Assembly (NCBI GenBank): GCA_900543845.1
Contig: UQTD01000001.1
Coordinates: 62,001 to 126,000, forward strand
DNA from: an uncultured Collinsella sp.
Lineage (GTDB): Bacteria; Actinomycetota; Coriobacteriia; Coriobacteriales; Coriobacteriaceae
Direction of reading: 5' to 3'
DNA: 64,000 nucleotides
Position numbers and translations under genes: made by a program. Position 1 is the first letter of the stretch. The number at the start of each line of letters is the position of its first letter. This document shows positions 8,739 through 17,102 of this stretch, piece by piece. The notes under the pieces are model-generated. The model was not told the DNA's origin, did not search any database, and saw nothing but the letters and a program-made list of their open reading frames with translations.

Positions 8739-9529
8739 TAGAAGACCACCACCTTGGAAGCATCAAACACGGGGCCGCACATGCAGGCGCCCTTCATACC
8801 GTCGACCGTCTCGACATTGCAGGTGTTGCAGGCACCAAAGCCGCAGCTCATCATGCGCTCGAGCGACACCTCGCAATACGCGCCGGCCTCGGCGGCAGCG
8901 GCGGCGACCTTCTTCATCATGACGGCGGGACCACAGCTGGCGACGTAGTCGTAACCGCCCTCGCCGAGCAGCTCGGCGGCAGGATCGGTGCAGAAGCCGT
9001 GCGTGCCCAACGAGCCGTCGTCGGTGCACACGTTGACCGTGGCTCTCAGCGCGCGGAACTCATCGACGCCCACGGCCTTGGACGCGGTGCCAAAGCCCAG
9101 GCACACGTCGACGGCCACACCCTGCTCGGCAAGCATGCCAGCCAGGCAGAGCACGGGCGGAACGCCAATGCCGCCGGCGACGAGCAGTGCTTTCCTGGCA
9201 CCCTCGGGCACGAACCAGCCGCGGCCGCCAGGACCCAGCAGGTTGGAGGTGGAGCCAGGGACCATCTGCGACAGACGACGGGTATCATCGCCCACGACGG
9301 CGTACCACAGCTCGACGGTGCCGGCCTCGGCGTCGGCGCGATAGAAGCTCAGGGGCACGCGAAGCAGCGAGGAAGCATCGCCCGGCACGGCGATATTCAC
9401 GAACTGACCGGGCTTGAGCGCACTTGCAAGCTTGGGGGCCGAGATAACGAGCGAGAAGATGCCGTCGGCGATCTCCTGGTTCGAGACGACCTCGAAGTCG
9501 TGCATGCGTGCAGTGGAAGGTGTGGGCAT
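8738..9529 (-). CDS. pyrK: dihydroorotate dehydrogenase B electron-transfer subunit
   Basis: FAD and [2Fe-2S] subunit that lets PyrD use NAD+. The 263-residue protein has a ferredoxin-reductase FAD domain (LRVPLSFYRAD near residue 55), an NAD-binding domain (LLVAGGIGVPPVLCL) and a C-terminal cysteine cluster CGFGACNTCNVE...CMCGPVF that fits the PyrK iron-sulfur site. ATG at 9529 follows GGAG at five bases. A 92-bp gap with two hairpins separates it from pyrC, so pyrK-pyrD-pyrF may be expressed differently from pyrR-pyrB-pyrC. Confidence 0.93.
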   Translation of the reverse strand: MPTPSTARMHDFEVVSNQEIADGIFSLVISAPKLASALKPGQFVNIAVPGDASSLLRVPLSFYRADAEAGTVELWYAVVGDDTRRLSQMVPGSTSNLLGPGGRGWFVPEGARKALLVAGGIGVPPVLCLAGMLAEQGVAVDVCLGFGTASKAVGVDEFRALRATVNVCTDDGSLGTHGFCTDPAAELLGEGGYDYVASCGPAVMMKKVAAAAAEAGAYCEVSLERMMSCGFGACNTCNVETVDGMKGACMCGPVFDASKVVVF

Positions 9530-9544
9530 AGACGCTCCAATCCC

Positions 9545-9601
9545 CCATGCGGTTGCATGGTTCAGGCGAACAGAAAGCGCGGCACCGCAAGGGCGCCGCG
9601 C
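9545..9601 (-). terminator. two hairpins between pyrC and pyrK
   Basis: On the minus strand, GCGCGGCGCC pairs with GGTGCCGCGC (9577-9601, one G-T pair) and is followed by TTTCTGTT, a weak terminator shape after pyrC. Then CCATGC-AACC-GCATGG (9545-9560) folds just before the pyrK ribosome site. The first may reduce readthrough; the second could influence pyrK translation. Neither is strong enough to call a complete terminator. Confidence 0.35.
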
Positions 9602-9621
9602 ATAAAAGCGATAAGGCTATG

Positions 9622-10911
9622 CTAGCAGATGCAGCCGTCGGCAAGCGTCTGCTTACCGCCGACAAACACATCGGTGGCACGACCGGTGAGCGTACGGCCG
9701 GCAAAACCGGAGTTCTCGGCGCGCGACTCGTAGCCGTCCTCGCCGACCGTCCAGGTGGCGGACGCGTCGAAGACGGTCAGGTCGGCAACGGAGCCCGCCT
9801 TGACCTGAACCTGGTCCAGACCCAGGATCTCGCGCGGCTTGATGGCCATGAGCTCGACCATGCGATCCATGCCCATCTTGCCCGTGTTGACCAGCTCGGT
9901 GAGTACGAGCGACAGCGAGGTCTCGAGGCCGATCATGCCGAAGGGCGCAAGCTCGAACTCGCGGGCCTTCTCCCACGGGGTGTGGGGAGCGTGATCGGTG
10001 ACGATAACGTCGACGGTGCCGTCGATGACACCCTGACGGATAGCCTCGGCATCCTCATCGGTACGCAGCGGCGGGTTGACCTTGAGCGAGGTATTGTAGG
10101 TCTCGTCCAGGTCGTTCTCGGTCAGGAACATATGGTGCGGGGTGGCCTCGCAGGTGACCTGCACGCCAGCTGCCTTGCCGGCACGAACGATCTCCAGGCC
10201 ATGGGCGGTGGAGATGTGCTGGATGTGCAGCTTGGCACCAGTCAGCTTGGCGATCTCGATATCGCGGGCGATCTGCAGCTCCTCGCCTGCCGCCGGCCAG
10301 CCCTCGAGGGCCAGACGGGTAGAGACCTTGCCTTCGTTGATCTGGCCGTGACCGACCAGGTCCTCGTCCTGGCAATGGCTCATAAAGACCTTGCCGAACA
10401 TCTTGCCGTAGTCCATGCAGCGACGGAGCATGCCTGCACCCTGCACGCCGCGACCATCGTCGGTGAAGGCGACGGCGCCGTGGGCGACCATATCGCCCAT
10501 CTCGGACATGGCCTCGCCCTTAAGACCGCGGGTCATGGCGCCAGAAGGATAGACGCGGCAGTGACCGACCTCGGCAGCGCGGGACTTGACGAACTCAACG
10601 ACGGTACCGTTATCGGTAACGGGGTCGGTGTTGGGCATGGCGCACACGCCGGTGAAGCCGCCCTTGGCAGCTGCGCGGGTGCCGCTCTCGATGTCCTCTT
10701 TGACCTCGTAGCCGGGCTCGCGCAGGTGGACGTGCATGTCCACCAGGCCAGGGACGAGGTACTTACCGGAAAGGTCGCGGACCTCGGCTCCCTCGGCGGC
10801 GAGGTTCTCGCCGACCTCGGCGATCTTGTCGCCGTCGATCAGGACGTCAACGACACCGTCAAGCTCGACGGACGGGTCGACGACGTGGGCATTCTTAAGA
10901 AGCAAGGCCAT
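9622..10911 (-). CDS. pyrC: dihydroorotase
   Basis: Cyclises N-carbamoyl-aspartate to dihydroorotate. A 429-residue amidohydrolase of the PyrC type I class with the zinc motif VDMHVHLREPGYE near residue 58 (HxH), GFTGVCAMPNTDP, the distal histidines and DHAPHTPWEKA with the catalytic aspartate. The ATG at 10911 follows GGAGG at eight bases and gives MALLLKNAH. The start lies inside pyrB (17-base overlap in a different frame), showing coupling. Zinc ligands look complete, so it should be an active dihydroorotase rather than a pseudo-dihydroorotase. Confidence 0.95.
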   Translation of the reverse strand: MALLLKNAHVVDPSVELDGVVDVLIDGDKIAEVGENLAAEGAEVRDLSGKYLVPGLVDMHVHLREPGYEVKEDIESGTRAAAKGGFTGVCAMPNTDPVTDNGTVVEFVKSRAAEVGHCRVYPSGAMTRGLKGEAMSEMGDMVAHGAVAFTDDGRGVQGAGMLRRCMDYGKMFGKVFMSHCQDEDLVGHGQINEGKVSTRLALEGWPAAGEELQIARDIEIAKLTGAKLHIQHISTAHGLEIVRAGKAAGVQVTCEATPHHMFLTENDLDETYNTSLKVNPPLRTDEDAEAIRQGVIDGTVDVIVTDHAPHTPWEKAREFELAPFGMIGLETSLSLVLTELVNTGKMGMDRMVELMAIKPREILGLDQVQVKAGSVADLTVFDASATWTVGEDGYESRAENSGFAGRTLTGRATDVFVGGKQTLADGCIC

Positions 10912-11839
10912 TATCGGCACCTCCAAGCAGCAGATACAGGATAGCCATACGCACGCAGATACCGGCGTAGACCTGCTCCAGGATGACGGAGCGTTGCGGG
11001 TGGTCGGCCATATAGGAGTCGAACTCGACGCCGCGGTTGATGGGGCCCGGGTGGCAAATGATCGCGTCGGGCTTCATGAGCTTCTCACGGTCCTTGGTCA
11101 GGCCGAAGAGCTTGTGGTACTCGCGAATGGTCGGGAACGGGGCACCCTCGAGGCGCTCCTGCTGTACGCGCAGCATGTAGACGACGTCCAGCTCGGGCAG
11201 GACGGAATCGAGGTCGCTCGTCACGTGGTCGCAGCCCAGAACCTCGGGCGCCGGCGGCAGCAGCGTGCCGGGGGCGACGGCGTAGGTCTCGCAGCCCATG
11301 ATCTTAAGGGCTGGGATCAGCGAGCCGCAAACGCGGGAGTGGGAGATATCGCCGACGACGGCGACCTTCAGACCGTGGAAGTCGCCCTTGTGCTCCCAGA
11401 TGGTATACAGGTCGAGCAGAGCCTGTGTGGGGTGGTTGTGCTTACCGTCACCGGCGCAGATAACACTCGCGGGCGAATTCTGCGTGACGATGTAGGGAGC
11501 ACCGGCATGCTTATCGCGCACGACGATGCAGTCGATCTTGTAGGCGTTGAGGGTCTCGACGGTATCGACGAGGCTCTCGCCCTTGACCGTGGAGGTCGAG
11601 GAGCCGCCGAAGTTGAGGCTGTCGGCCGAAAGGCGCTTCTCGGCGAGCTCGAAAGAGCTGCGGGTACGCGTCGAGGGCTCGTTGAACATGTTGACGATGG
11701 TCTTGCCCTTGAGCGTGGGGACCTTCTTGATGGCACGCTCGTTGACCTCGGAGAACGCCTTGGCGGTCTCGAGGATGAGCTTGATGTCCTCTTCGGAGTA
11801 CTCGGTAATGTCGATCAGGTGCTTATGATTGAACGCCAC
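10895..11839 (-). CDS. pyrB: aspartate carbamoyltransferase catalytic chain
   Basis: Condenses carbamoyl phosphate with aspartate, the first committed pyrimidine step. The 314-residue protein has the carbamoyl-phosphate motif FNEPSTRTRSSFE near residue 50 and HPGPINRGVEF near the C-terminus. I prefer the GTG at 11837-11839 (product begins MAFNHKHLIDI): GGAGGTGA lies eight bases upstream, whereas the GTG four codons earlier sits inside that same ribosome site. No pyrI regulatory chain is adjacent, as in Gram-positive unregulated ATCases. Confidence 0.93.
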   Translation of the reverse strand: MAFNHKHLIDITEYSEEDIKLILETAKAFSEVNERAIKKVPTLKGKTIVNMFNEPSTRTRSSFELAEKRLSADSLNFGGSSTSTVKGESLVDTVETLNAYKIDCIVVRDKHAGAPYIVTQNSPASVICAGDGKHNHPTQALLDLYTIWEHKGDFHGLKVAVVGDISHSRVCGSLIPALKIMGCETYAVAPGTLLPPAPEVLGCDHVTSDLDSVLPELDVVYMLRVQQERLEGAPFPTIREYHKLFGLTKDREKLMKPDAIICHPGPINRGVEFDSYMADHPQRSVILEQVYAGICVRMAILYLLLGGADNGLAS

Positions 11840-11843
11840 GGTA

Positions 11844-12440
<597 letters not shown>

Positions 12441-12449
12441 TCACATGTC

Positions 12450-12573
12450 TTGACTGCTGACACAGTCAAAAAAATAGATGCCCGACCGCTCAAAGCGGAC
12501 CAGACACCCACAGGAAGTACTGCTCATTGACAGCTATGTAATTCCATGTGGGTATCTCGTACCCCTTTAATGG
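12450..12573 (-). promoter_or_regulatory. candidate PyrR-type transcription attenuator in the pyr leader
   Basis: On the minus strand three overlapping hairpins can form. First, CCAU and GGGUA pair with UACCC and AUGG around a CGAGA loop and a purine-rich bulge (12544-12573). Second, GAUACCCACA-U-GGAA (12542-12556) pairs with UUCC-UGUGGGUGUC (about 12503-12516). Third, GGUGUCUGG-U-CCGCU pairs with AGCGGUCGGGCAUC (12477-12508), 14 pairs including G-U pairs and one bulge, followed by UAUUUUUUU (12468-12476). The second excludes both others. This is the anti-antiterminator / antiterminator / terminator logic of pyr attenuation. The canonical Bacillus PyrR loop consensus is not exactly present. 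A further hairpin, TTGACTG...CAGTCAA (12450-12469), precedes the pyrR ribosome site. Confidence 0.7.
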
Positions 12574-12617
12574 TCAAGGCATAGTGTAGCCAACCTCGGG
12601 CTCAAATGCGAGCATAA

Positions 12618-12645
12618 ATACTAGTCAATCCGTAAACGGAGCCAA
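12618..12645 (-). promoter_or_regulatory. candidate promoter of the pyr operon
   Basis: Minus strand TTGGCT (12640-12645), 16-bp spacer, TAGTAT (12618-12623), placing transcription start near 12611 and the attenuator within the first 150 bases. A second -10-like TACACT at 12583-12588 lacks a -35. The remainder of the 12429-12879 gap holds the pyr leader and the rpmB promoter region and no gene. Confidence 0.4.
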
Positions 12646-12782
12646 TAGCTCCATAAACCTATATATATTTGTGGGACGCGCTTGAAAACCTTGTTGCGAG
12701 CTGGCATAATCCCCTCTGCTGCACGCAAATCGGATCTACGTCCAGGGCCGTGGCGTGGGCACTATCGCCAAAAGAGAAATAT

Positions 12783-12825
12783 CTCTGTGTAGATTGCGCA
12801 CAGAGACATGCTTCTGTGCTATAGT
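12783..12825 (+). promoter_or_regulatory. rpmB promoter region with inverted repeats
   Basis: An extended -10 TGCTATAGT (12817-12825) lies about 55 bp before rpmB. Directly upstream are CTCTGTG (12783-12789) and its inverted copy CACAGAG (12799-12805), and GAGA...TCTC (12774-12785). These could be an operator or a DNA hairpin. No clear -35 at standard spacing. Confidence 0.4.
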
Positions 12826-12879
12826 TCAGGCTTGTTTGTTAACGCGACATGTTCGTTTGTCGCCCAAGGAGGGTCAGTT

Positions 12880-13068
12880 ATGTCCAAAGTTTGCGAAGTT
12901 TGCGGTAAGCACCCCGTTGCCGGTCGCTCCATCAGCCACTCTCACCGCGTCACCAACCGTAAGTTCCGCCCCAACATCCAGCGCGTCTACGTCGTCGTCG
13001 ATGGTCACCGTCGCAAGATGAACGTTTGCTCCACCTGCCTCAAGTCCGGCAAGGTTGCGCGCTCCTAA
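12880..13068 (+). CDS. rpmB: 50S ribosomal protein L28 (zinc-binding, four-cysteine form)
   Basis: Large-subunit protein of 62 residues. It has two CxxC pairs (CEVC near residue 4 and CSTC near residue 53), the zinc-ribbon C+ version of L28. AAGGAGG stands eight bases before the ATG at 12880, which decides the start; upstream codons in the same frame lack a ribosome site. It is one of the few plus-strand genes, divergent from the pyr operon and followed by a good terminator. No cysteine-free paralogue is present in this window. Confidence 0.95.
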   Translation: MSKVCEVCGKHPVAGRSISHSHRVTNRKFRPNIQRVYVVVDGHRRKMNVCSTCLKSGKVARS

Positions 13069-13139
13069 ATAAGGTCTTACCAACAAGTACCTCGGACTCT
13101 CCGGGTCAAAGACCTCGCGTTCACATAGAACTTACCAAA

Positions 13140-13169
13140 GGCGTCCTCCCCAACGGAGGGCGCCTTTTT
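13140..13169 (+). terminator. intrinsic terminator of rpmB
   Basis: GGCGTCCTCC pairs with GGAGGGCGCC (one G-T pair) around CCAAC and is followed by five T. It lies 70 bp after the rpmB stop. The RAYT element's left end begins two bases further on. Confidence 0.85.
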
Positions 13170-13170
13170 G

Positions 13171-13223
13171 CACTCATTGGGGACAGACTTACATGAGTGC
13201 TTTCACGCATTTGGGACAGACAT
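13171..13223 (+). repeat. left inverted repeat of the RAYT unit
   Basis: 53-bp end, reverse-complementary to 14160-14212 except at 13207 (G here, giving CGCAT instead of CTCAT). Contains two copies of a GGGACAGAC word in the same orientation. Confidence 0.9.
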
Positions 13224-13254
13224 GACGCATGCCGGCAGCGATTCGGCCCCTGCC

Positions 13255-14031
13255 TCACGCAGCCTCCTTCCAGCCTGCAGTGGCCTTGGTCACGCTTGTA
13301 GCGCCGATACCGGTGATACGGGCAATTTGCTTGACCGTGAGATGCGCCCGCCTGAGCCTCAGCAGACAGGCATCACGCTCGGGTCGCGGCAGGGCCTTGA
13401 GCAGCGCAGGATCTATGCTCGGCAGGACTTCGTGCGCGACGGCAAGGGCGTCCTCATCGGGGATCCGTCGGCGTGGAAGAACCTCCACTGACCAGATGTG
13501 CCCGGCAACTTCCTCGAGATGCTCACAATAGCAACGGGAGCCTCCGACAATATCGAGCATGGGGGCCGCATCACAGATGTCAAAGGGATCGTAGCCCAGC
13601 TGGTATGCCTTGTAGCTTGACCAACGATACGCCTCGAGCGAGTCGAGCGCGCCTTTCACAGGATTGAGATGGATATAATCGAGCAGCTGTACCGCCTGCG
13701 TGTCCGACTCAACCGCGACCCGCGAATAGCGATTATCAAACAGATGGCCCGTTCTTCCCGTTTTCCCATTGAAATATTTAGCATATGCCGTCAATGCGCA
13801 CTGCATTGCCTTTGAAAGGTTGTCATATGGGTCATCAACCATCAAATGGAAGTGGTTATCCATAATGCACCAAGCCAACACCGCCACTTCATGGCGTGAA
13901 AACCTGTCCGAGATGTCCGATAAGAAACGATAGCGGTCGGAGTCATCTTCAAAAATAATCTGCTTGGAGTTGCCACGGTCAAAAACGTGGTAGTAGCCGG
14001 TGAGCGAAACGGCGCGGGCGGAACGAGGCAT
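13255..14031 (-). CDS. REP-associated tyrosine transposase (IS200-like Y1/HUH)
   Basis: A 258-residue protein of the Y1_Tnp family that nicks single-stranded palindromic DNA through a catalytic tyrosine. The N-terminal PRSARAVSLTGYYHVFDRGN is the RAYT signature. The HUH pair appears as MDNHFHLMVDDP near residue 70, and the nucleophile is expected in YAKYFNGKTGRTGHLFDNRY, near residues 103-122. The C-terminal region (LTVKQIARITGIGATSV) resembles a helix-turn-helix. The ATG at 14029-14031 has AAGGAG six bases upstream. Bounded by matching inverted repeats. The reading frame is intact, so it may be active. Confidence 0.88.
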   Translation of the reverse strand: MPRSARAVSLTGYYHVFDRGNSKQIIFEDDSDRYRFLSDISDRFSRHEVAVLAWCIMDNHFHLMVDDPYDNLSKAMQCALTAYAKYFNGKTGRTGHLFDNRYSRVAVESDTQAVQLLDYIHLNPVKGALDSLEAYRWSSYKAYQLGYDPFDICDAAPMLDIVGGSRCYCEHLEEVAGHIWSVEVLPRRRIPDEDALAVAHEVLPSIDPALLKALPRPERDACLLRLRRAHLTVKQIARITGIGATSVTKATAGWKEAA

Positions 14032-14159
14032 ATTCTCTCCTTTCAAAACTGAACAGGCAACACCTAAAAGGAGAGAAGGAACGCGAAATGCTGAGCCTGT
14101 GACCTATTTATATCCAATGAGCGGCAAAAACAGGCCCAAAACGGCAAAATGGCAAAACG

Positions 14160-14212
14160 ATGTCTGTCCCAAATGAGTGAAAGCACTCATGTAAGTCTGT
14201 CCCCAATGAGTG
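14160..14212 (-). repeat. right inverted repeat of the RAYT unit
   Basis: Mirror copy of 13171-13223 with one mismatch. Followed by a short GC-rich hairpin (CCCCG ACGA GCGGGG, 14213-14228) before the adhE control region. Confidence 0.9.
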
Positions 14213-14238
14213 TCCCCGACGAGCGGGGCGATGCAGCA

Positions 14239-14271
14239 TTAGTTGAAACGGTTCATTTAGTTGAAGCGTTT
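14239..14271 (+). promoter_or_regulatory. tandem operator-like repeats upstream of adhE
   Basis: Two 15-base direct repeats, TTAGTTGAAACGGTT (14239-14253) and TTAGTTGAAGCGTTT (14257-14271), match at 13 of 15 positions with 18-bp periodicity. The core TGAAACGGTTCA is a near-palindrome with central CG, like LacI-family operators. They lie 50-80 bp before the -10, a position suited to an activator or an upstream repressor site. Confidence 0.45.
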
Positions 14272-14316
14272 TAGTGTGCCTTTTACGGGAATCTTACCGT
14301 TCGCCGAATAATTTCT

Positions 14317-14325
14317 TGCTATCAT
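14317..14325 (+). promoter_or_regulatory. candidate adhE promoter (extended -10)
   Basis: TGCTATCAT forms an extended -10 about 40 bp before the adhE ATG; no strong -35 at 17 bp. The same TGCTATCAT occurs as the -10 of rpsB in this window. The rest of the 14032-14365 gap is the RAYT leader, the right repeat and the operator-like repeats. Confidence 0.5.
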
Positions 14326-14365
14326 GCAAGGCGTAGGGTAAATCTCCGATCGCAAGGAGACACAA

Positions 14366-17014
14366 ATGGTGAAAAAGTCACCGGAAAACACTACTCCCGC
14401 CATCGTGGACAACGTGGAGGCGCTTGAGGCCAAACTCAAATCTATGCGTGAGGCCCAGGCTAAATTCGCTGAGTACACTCAGGAGCAGGTAGACAAGATC
14501 TTCTACGAGGCTGCTATGGCCGCCAACAAGGCTCGTATTCCTTTGGCCAAGCTCGCCATCGAGGAGACCGGCCGTGGCGTTCTCGAGGACAAGGTCATCA
14601 AGAACCACTACGCCGCTGAGTACATCTACAACGCTTACAAGAACACCAAGACCTGCGGTGTCATCGAGCGCGACGACGCTTACGGCATCACCAAGGTCGC
14701 CGAGCCGATCGGTATCGTTGGCGCTGTCATCCCGACCACCAACCCGACCTCCACGGCCATCTTCAAGACGCTCATCTGCCTGAAGACCCGTAACGCCATC
14801 ATCATCTCCCCGCACCCGGCAGCCGCCAAGTGCACCATCGCCGCCGCCAAGCTCGTTCTCGACGCAGCTGTCAAGGCCGGTGCTCCTGAGGGCATCATCG
14901 GCTGGGTCGACAAGCCGTCCATCGAGCTGACCAACATGGTCATGCGCGACGTCGACATCATTCTCGCAACCGGTGGCCCGGGCATGGTTAAGGCTGCTTA
15001 CTCCTCCGGTAAGCCCGCACTCGGCGTCGGCGCCGGCAACACCCCGGTCATCATCGACGATACCGCGGACATCAAGCTCGCCGTCAACTCCATCATCCAC
15101 TCCAAGACGTTCGACAACGGCATGATCTGCGCTTCCGAGCAGTCCGTCACCGTCATCGACACCATCTATGACCAGGTTAAGGCCGAGTTCCAGAAGCGCG
15201 GCTGCTACTTCGTCAAGCAGGGTGCCGAGATGGAGGCCCTGCGTGCCGCCATGTTCAAGAACGGCGCTCTCGATCACCGCATCCCCGGCATGGCTGCCGC
15301 CAAGATCGCCGAGCTCGCCGGCATCGAGGTTCCCGCCAAGACCAAGATCCTGATCGCCGAGGTCACCTCCACCGATCCCGAGAAGGAAGAGTTCTCCCAC
15401 GAGAAGCTCTCCCCGGTCCTCGCTATGTATCACGCCAAGGACTTCCAGGAGGCCGTTGACAAGGCAGAGCACCTCGTCCTCGCAGGTGGCCCGGGCCACA
15501 CCGCCTCTCTCTACGTGCACCCGGCACAGAGCGAGAAGATCGCTAAGTTCCAGCACGTCATGAAGGCCTGCCGCATCGTCATCAACACCCCGTCCTCGCA
15601 CGGCGGTATCGGTGACCTCTACAACTTCGGCATGAAGCCGTCTCTAACCCTGGGCTGCGGCTCCTGGGGTGGCAACTCCGTCTCCGAGAACGTTGGGGTG
15701 AAGCACTTGATCAACGTCAAGACCGTGGCAGAGCGCCGCGAGAACATGCTGTGGTTCCGCGCACCCGAGAAGGTCTACTTCAAGAAGGGCTGCACGCCCG
15801 TCGCACTCGACGAGCTCGGCACCGTAATGGGCAAGAAGCGCGCCTTCATCGTTACCGACCAGTTCCTCTTCAAGAATGGCAACACGCGTGCCATCGAGGC
15901 CAAGCTCGATGAGATGGGCATCGCTCACGACTGCTTCTACGACGTTGAGCCCGATCCCTCCCTGCAGTGCGCACGTCGCGGCGCCAAGCAGATGACGCTC
16001 TTCGAGCCGGATGTCATCATCGCCGTCGGCGGCGGTTCCGCAATGGACGCCGGCAAGATCATGTGGATGATGTACGAGCACCCCGAGGCGAACTTCGAGG
16101 ACATGGCCATGGACTTCATGGACATCCGCAAGCGTATCTTCACCTTCCCCGAGATGGGCAAGAAGGCTTACTTCGTCGCCGTCCCGACCTCTTCGGGCAC
16201 TGGCTCCGAGTGCACGCCGTTCGCCATCATCACCGACAAGGAGACCGGCATCAAGTGGCCGCTCGCCGACTACGCGCTGCTCCCCAACATGGCTATCGTC
16301 GACGCCGACAACTGCATGACCGCCCCGAAGGGCCTCACCGCTGCCTCTGGCATCGACGTCATGACCCACGCCATCGAGTCCTACGTCTCCATCATGGCTT
16401 CCGACTACACCAAGGGCCTCTCCGAGCGCGCCGCCAAGCTCGTCTTTGAGAACCTGCCCTCCAGCTTCACGAACGGCGCTAAGGACCCGCATGCCCGCGA
16501 GGAGATGCACAACGCATCCTGCATGGCCGGTATGGCATTCGGTAACGCCTTCCTAGGCCTCAACCACTCCATGGCCCACAAGCTCGGCGCTTTCCACCAT
16601 CTGCCCCACGGCCTCGCAAACGCAGTCATCCTGACCCGCGTCATGCGTTACAACGCCGCCGAGGCTCCTGTCAAGATGGGAACCTTCTCTCAGTATCCTT
16701 ACCCCAACGCGCTGCACAACTATGCCGAGATGGCTCGTTACTGCGGCATCGACGGCAAGGACGACCGTGAGGTCTTCGAGAACTTCATCGCCAAGCTCAC
16801 CGAGCTCTGCGACTTCATCGGTGTCAAGCACACCATCGCTGAGTACGGCGTTGACGAGCAGTACTTCCTCGACACCCTCGACGAGATGACCGAGCAGGCA
16901 TTCAACGACCAGTGCACCGGCGCTAACCCGCGCTACCCGCTCATGAGCGAGATCAAGGAGCTCTACCTGGACGCCTACTACGGCCGCGAGCCCCAGGACT
17001 ACGCCGTCTGCTAG
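14366..17014 (+). CDS. adhE: bifunctional acetaldehyde-CoA / alcohol dehydrogenase
   Basis: Reduces acetyl-CoA to acetaldehyde and then ethanol, regenerating NAD+ during fermentation. The 882-residue protein is a fusion. The N-terminal aldehyde dehydrogenase part holds catalytic Cys in NGMICASEQS near residue 255. The C-terminal iron-dependent alcohol dehydrogenase part holds the NADH loop GGGSAMDAGK near residue 558 and metal-binding histidines in HSMAHKLGAFHHLPHG near residue 736. Such AdhE proteins form spirosome filaments. AAGGAGA precedes the ATG at a good distance. Codon use is strongly biased to C-ending codons, suggesting high expression. Flanked upstream by tandem operator-like repeats and downstream by a hairpin and a kinase gene. 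Confidence 0.97.
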   Translation: MVKKSPENTTPAIVDNVEALEAKLKSMREAQAKFAEYTQEQVDKIFYEAAMAANKARIPLAKLAIEETGRGVLEDKVIKNHYAAEYIYNAYKNTKTCGVIERDDAYGITKVAEPIGIVGAVIPTTNPTSTAIFKTLICLKTRNAIIISPHPAAAKCTIAAAKLVLDAAVKAGAPEGIIGWVDKPSIELTNMVMRDVDIILATGGPGMVKAAYSSGKPALGVGAGNTPVIIDDTADIKLAVNSIIHSKTFDNGMICASEQSVTVIDTIYDQVKAEFQKRGCYFVKQGAEMEALRAAMFKNGALDHRIPGMAAAKIAELAGIEVPAKTKILIAEVTSTDPEKEEFSHEKLSPVLAMYHAKDFQEAVDKAEHLVLAGGPGHTASLYVHPAQSEKIAKFQHVMKACRIVINTPSSHGGIGDLYNFGMKPSLTLGCGSWGGNSVSENVGVKHLINVKTVAERRENMLWFRAPEKVYFKKGCTPVALDELGTVMGKKRAFIVTDQFLFKNGNTRAIEAKLDEMGIAHDCFYDVEPDPSLQCARRGAKQMTLFEPDVIIAVGGGSAMDAGKIMWMMYEHPEANFEDMAMDFMDIRKRIFTFPEMGKKAYFVAVPTSSGTGSECTPFAIITDKETGIKWPLADYALLPNMAIVDADNCMTAPKGLTAASGIDVMTHAIESYVSIMASDYTKGLSERAAKLVFENLPSSFTNGAKDPHAREEMHNASCMAGMAFGNAFLGLNHSMAHKLGAFHHLPHGLANAVILTRVMRYNAAEAPVKMGTFSQYPYPNALHNYAEMARYCGIDGKDDREVFENFIAKLTELCDFIGVKHTIAEYGVDEQYFLDTLDEMTEQAFNDQCTGANPRYPLMSEIKELYLDAYYGREPQDYAVC

Positions 17015-17031
17015 TTTTAGCACGGTTTTTA

Positions 17032-17070
17032 ACGGCGGGGGTGCACGGGTGTTTCACACACCCCCGCCGT
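17032..17070 (+). terminator. strong hairpin after adhE
   Basis: ACGGCGGGGGTG pairs perfectly with CACCCCCGCCGT over 12 bp. No T-run follows, so it may work as a partial terminator or as an mRNA 3' stabiliser between adhE and the kinase gene 33 bp downstream. Confidence 0.5.
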
Positions 17071-17102
17071 CGCTTCTATCGCATCGTTGAAAGGATGCAA
17101 CC

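Larger units (their letters stand above)
13171..14212. mobile_element. RAYT (REP-associated tyrosine transposase) unit with 53-bp inverted ends
   Basis: A 1,042-bp unit made of one Y1/HUH transposase gene and two long inverted repeats, 13171-13223 and 14160-14212, matching at 52 of 53 positions. Each end also contains two related copies of a CATTGGGGACAGAC-like word, the second as CATTTGGGACAGAC, and short internal palindromes (ACTCAT/ATGAGT). Such GGGACAG-bearing palindromes beside a RAYT are typical REP/REPIN substrates. The unit sits neatly between the rpmB terminator and the adhE control region, so insertion appears neutral. No target duplication is visible, as expected for this transposase class. 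Confidence 0.8.

Noticed and set aside
9547..10944. Plus-strand open frame of 465 codons opposite pyrC
   Set aside because: Antisense shadow; Leu/Val/Gly/Asp/His-rich composition typical of complement frames in this genome.
13171..14212. CRISPR-like or phage attachment repeat
   Set aside because: Repeats are two inverted copies bounding a transposase, not a direct array, and no integrase uses them.
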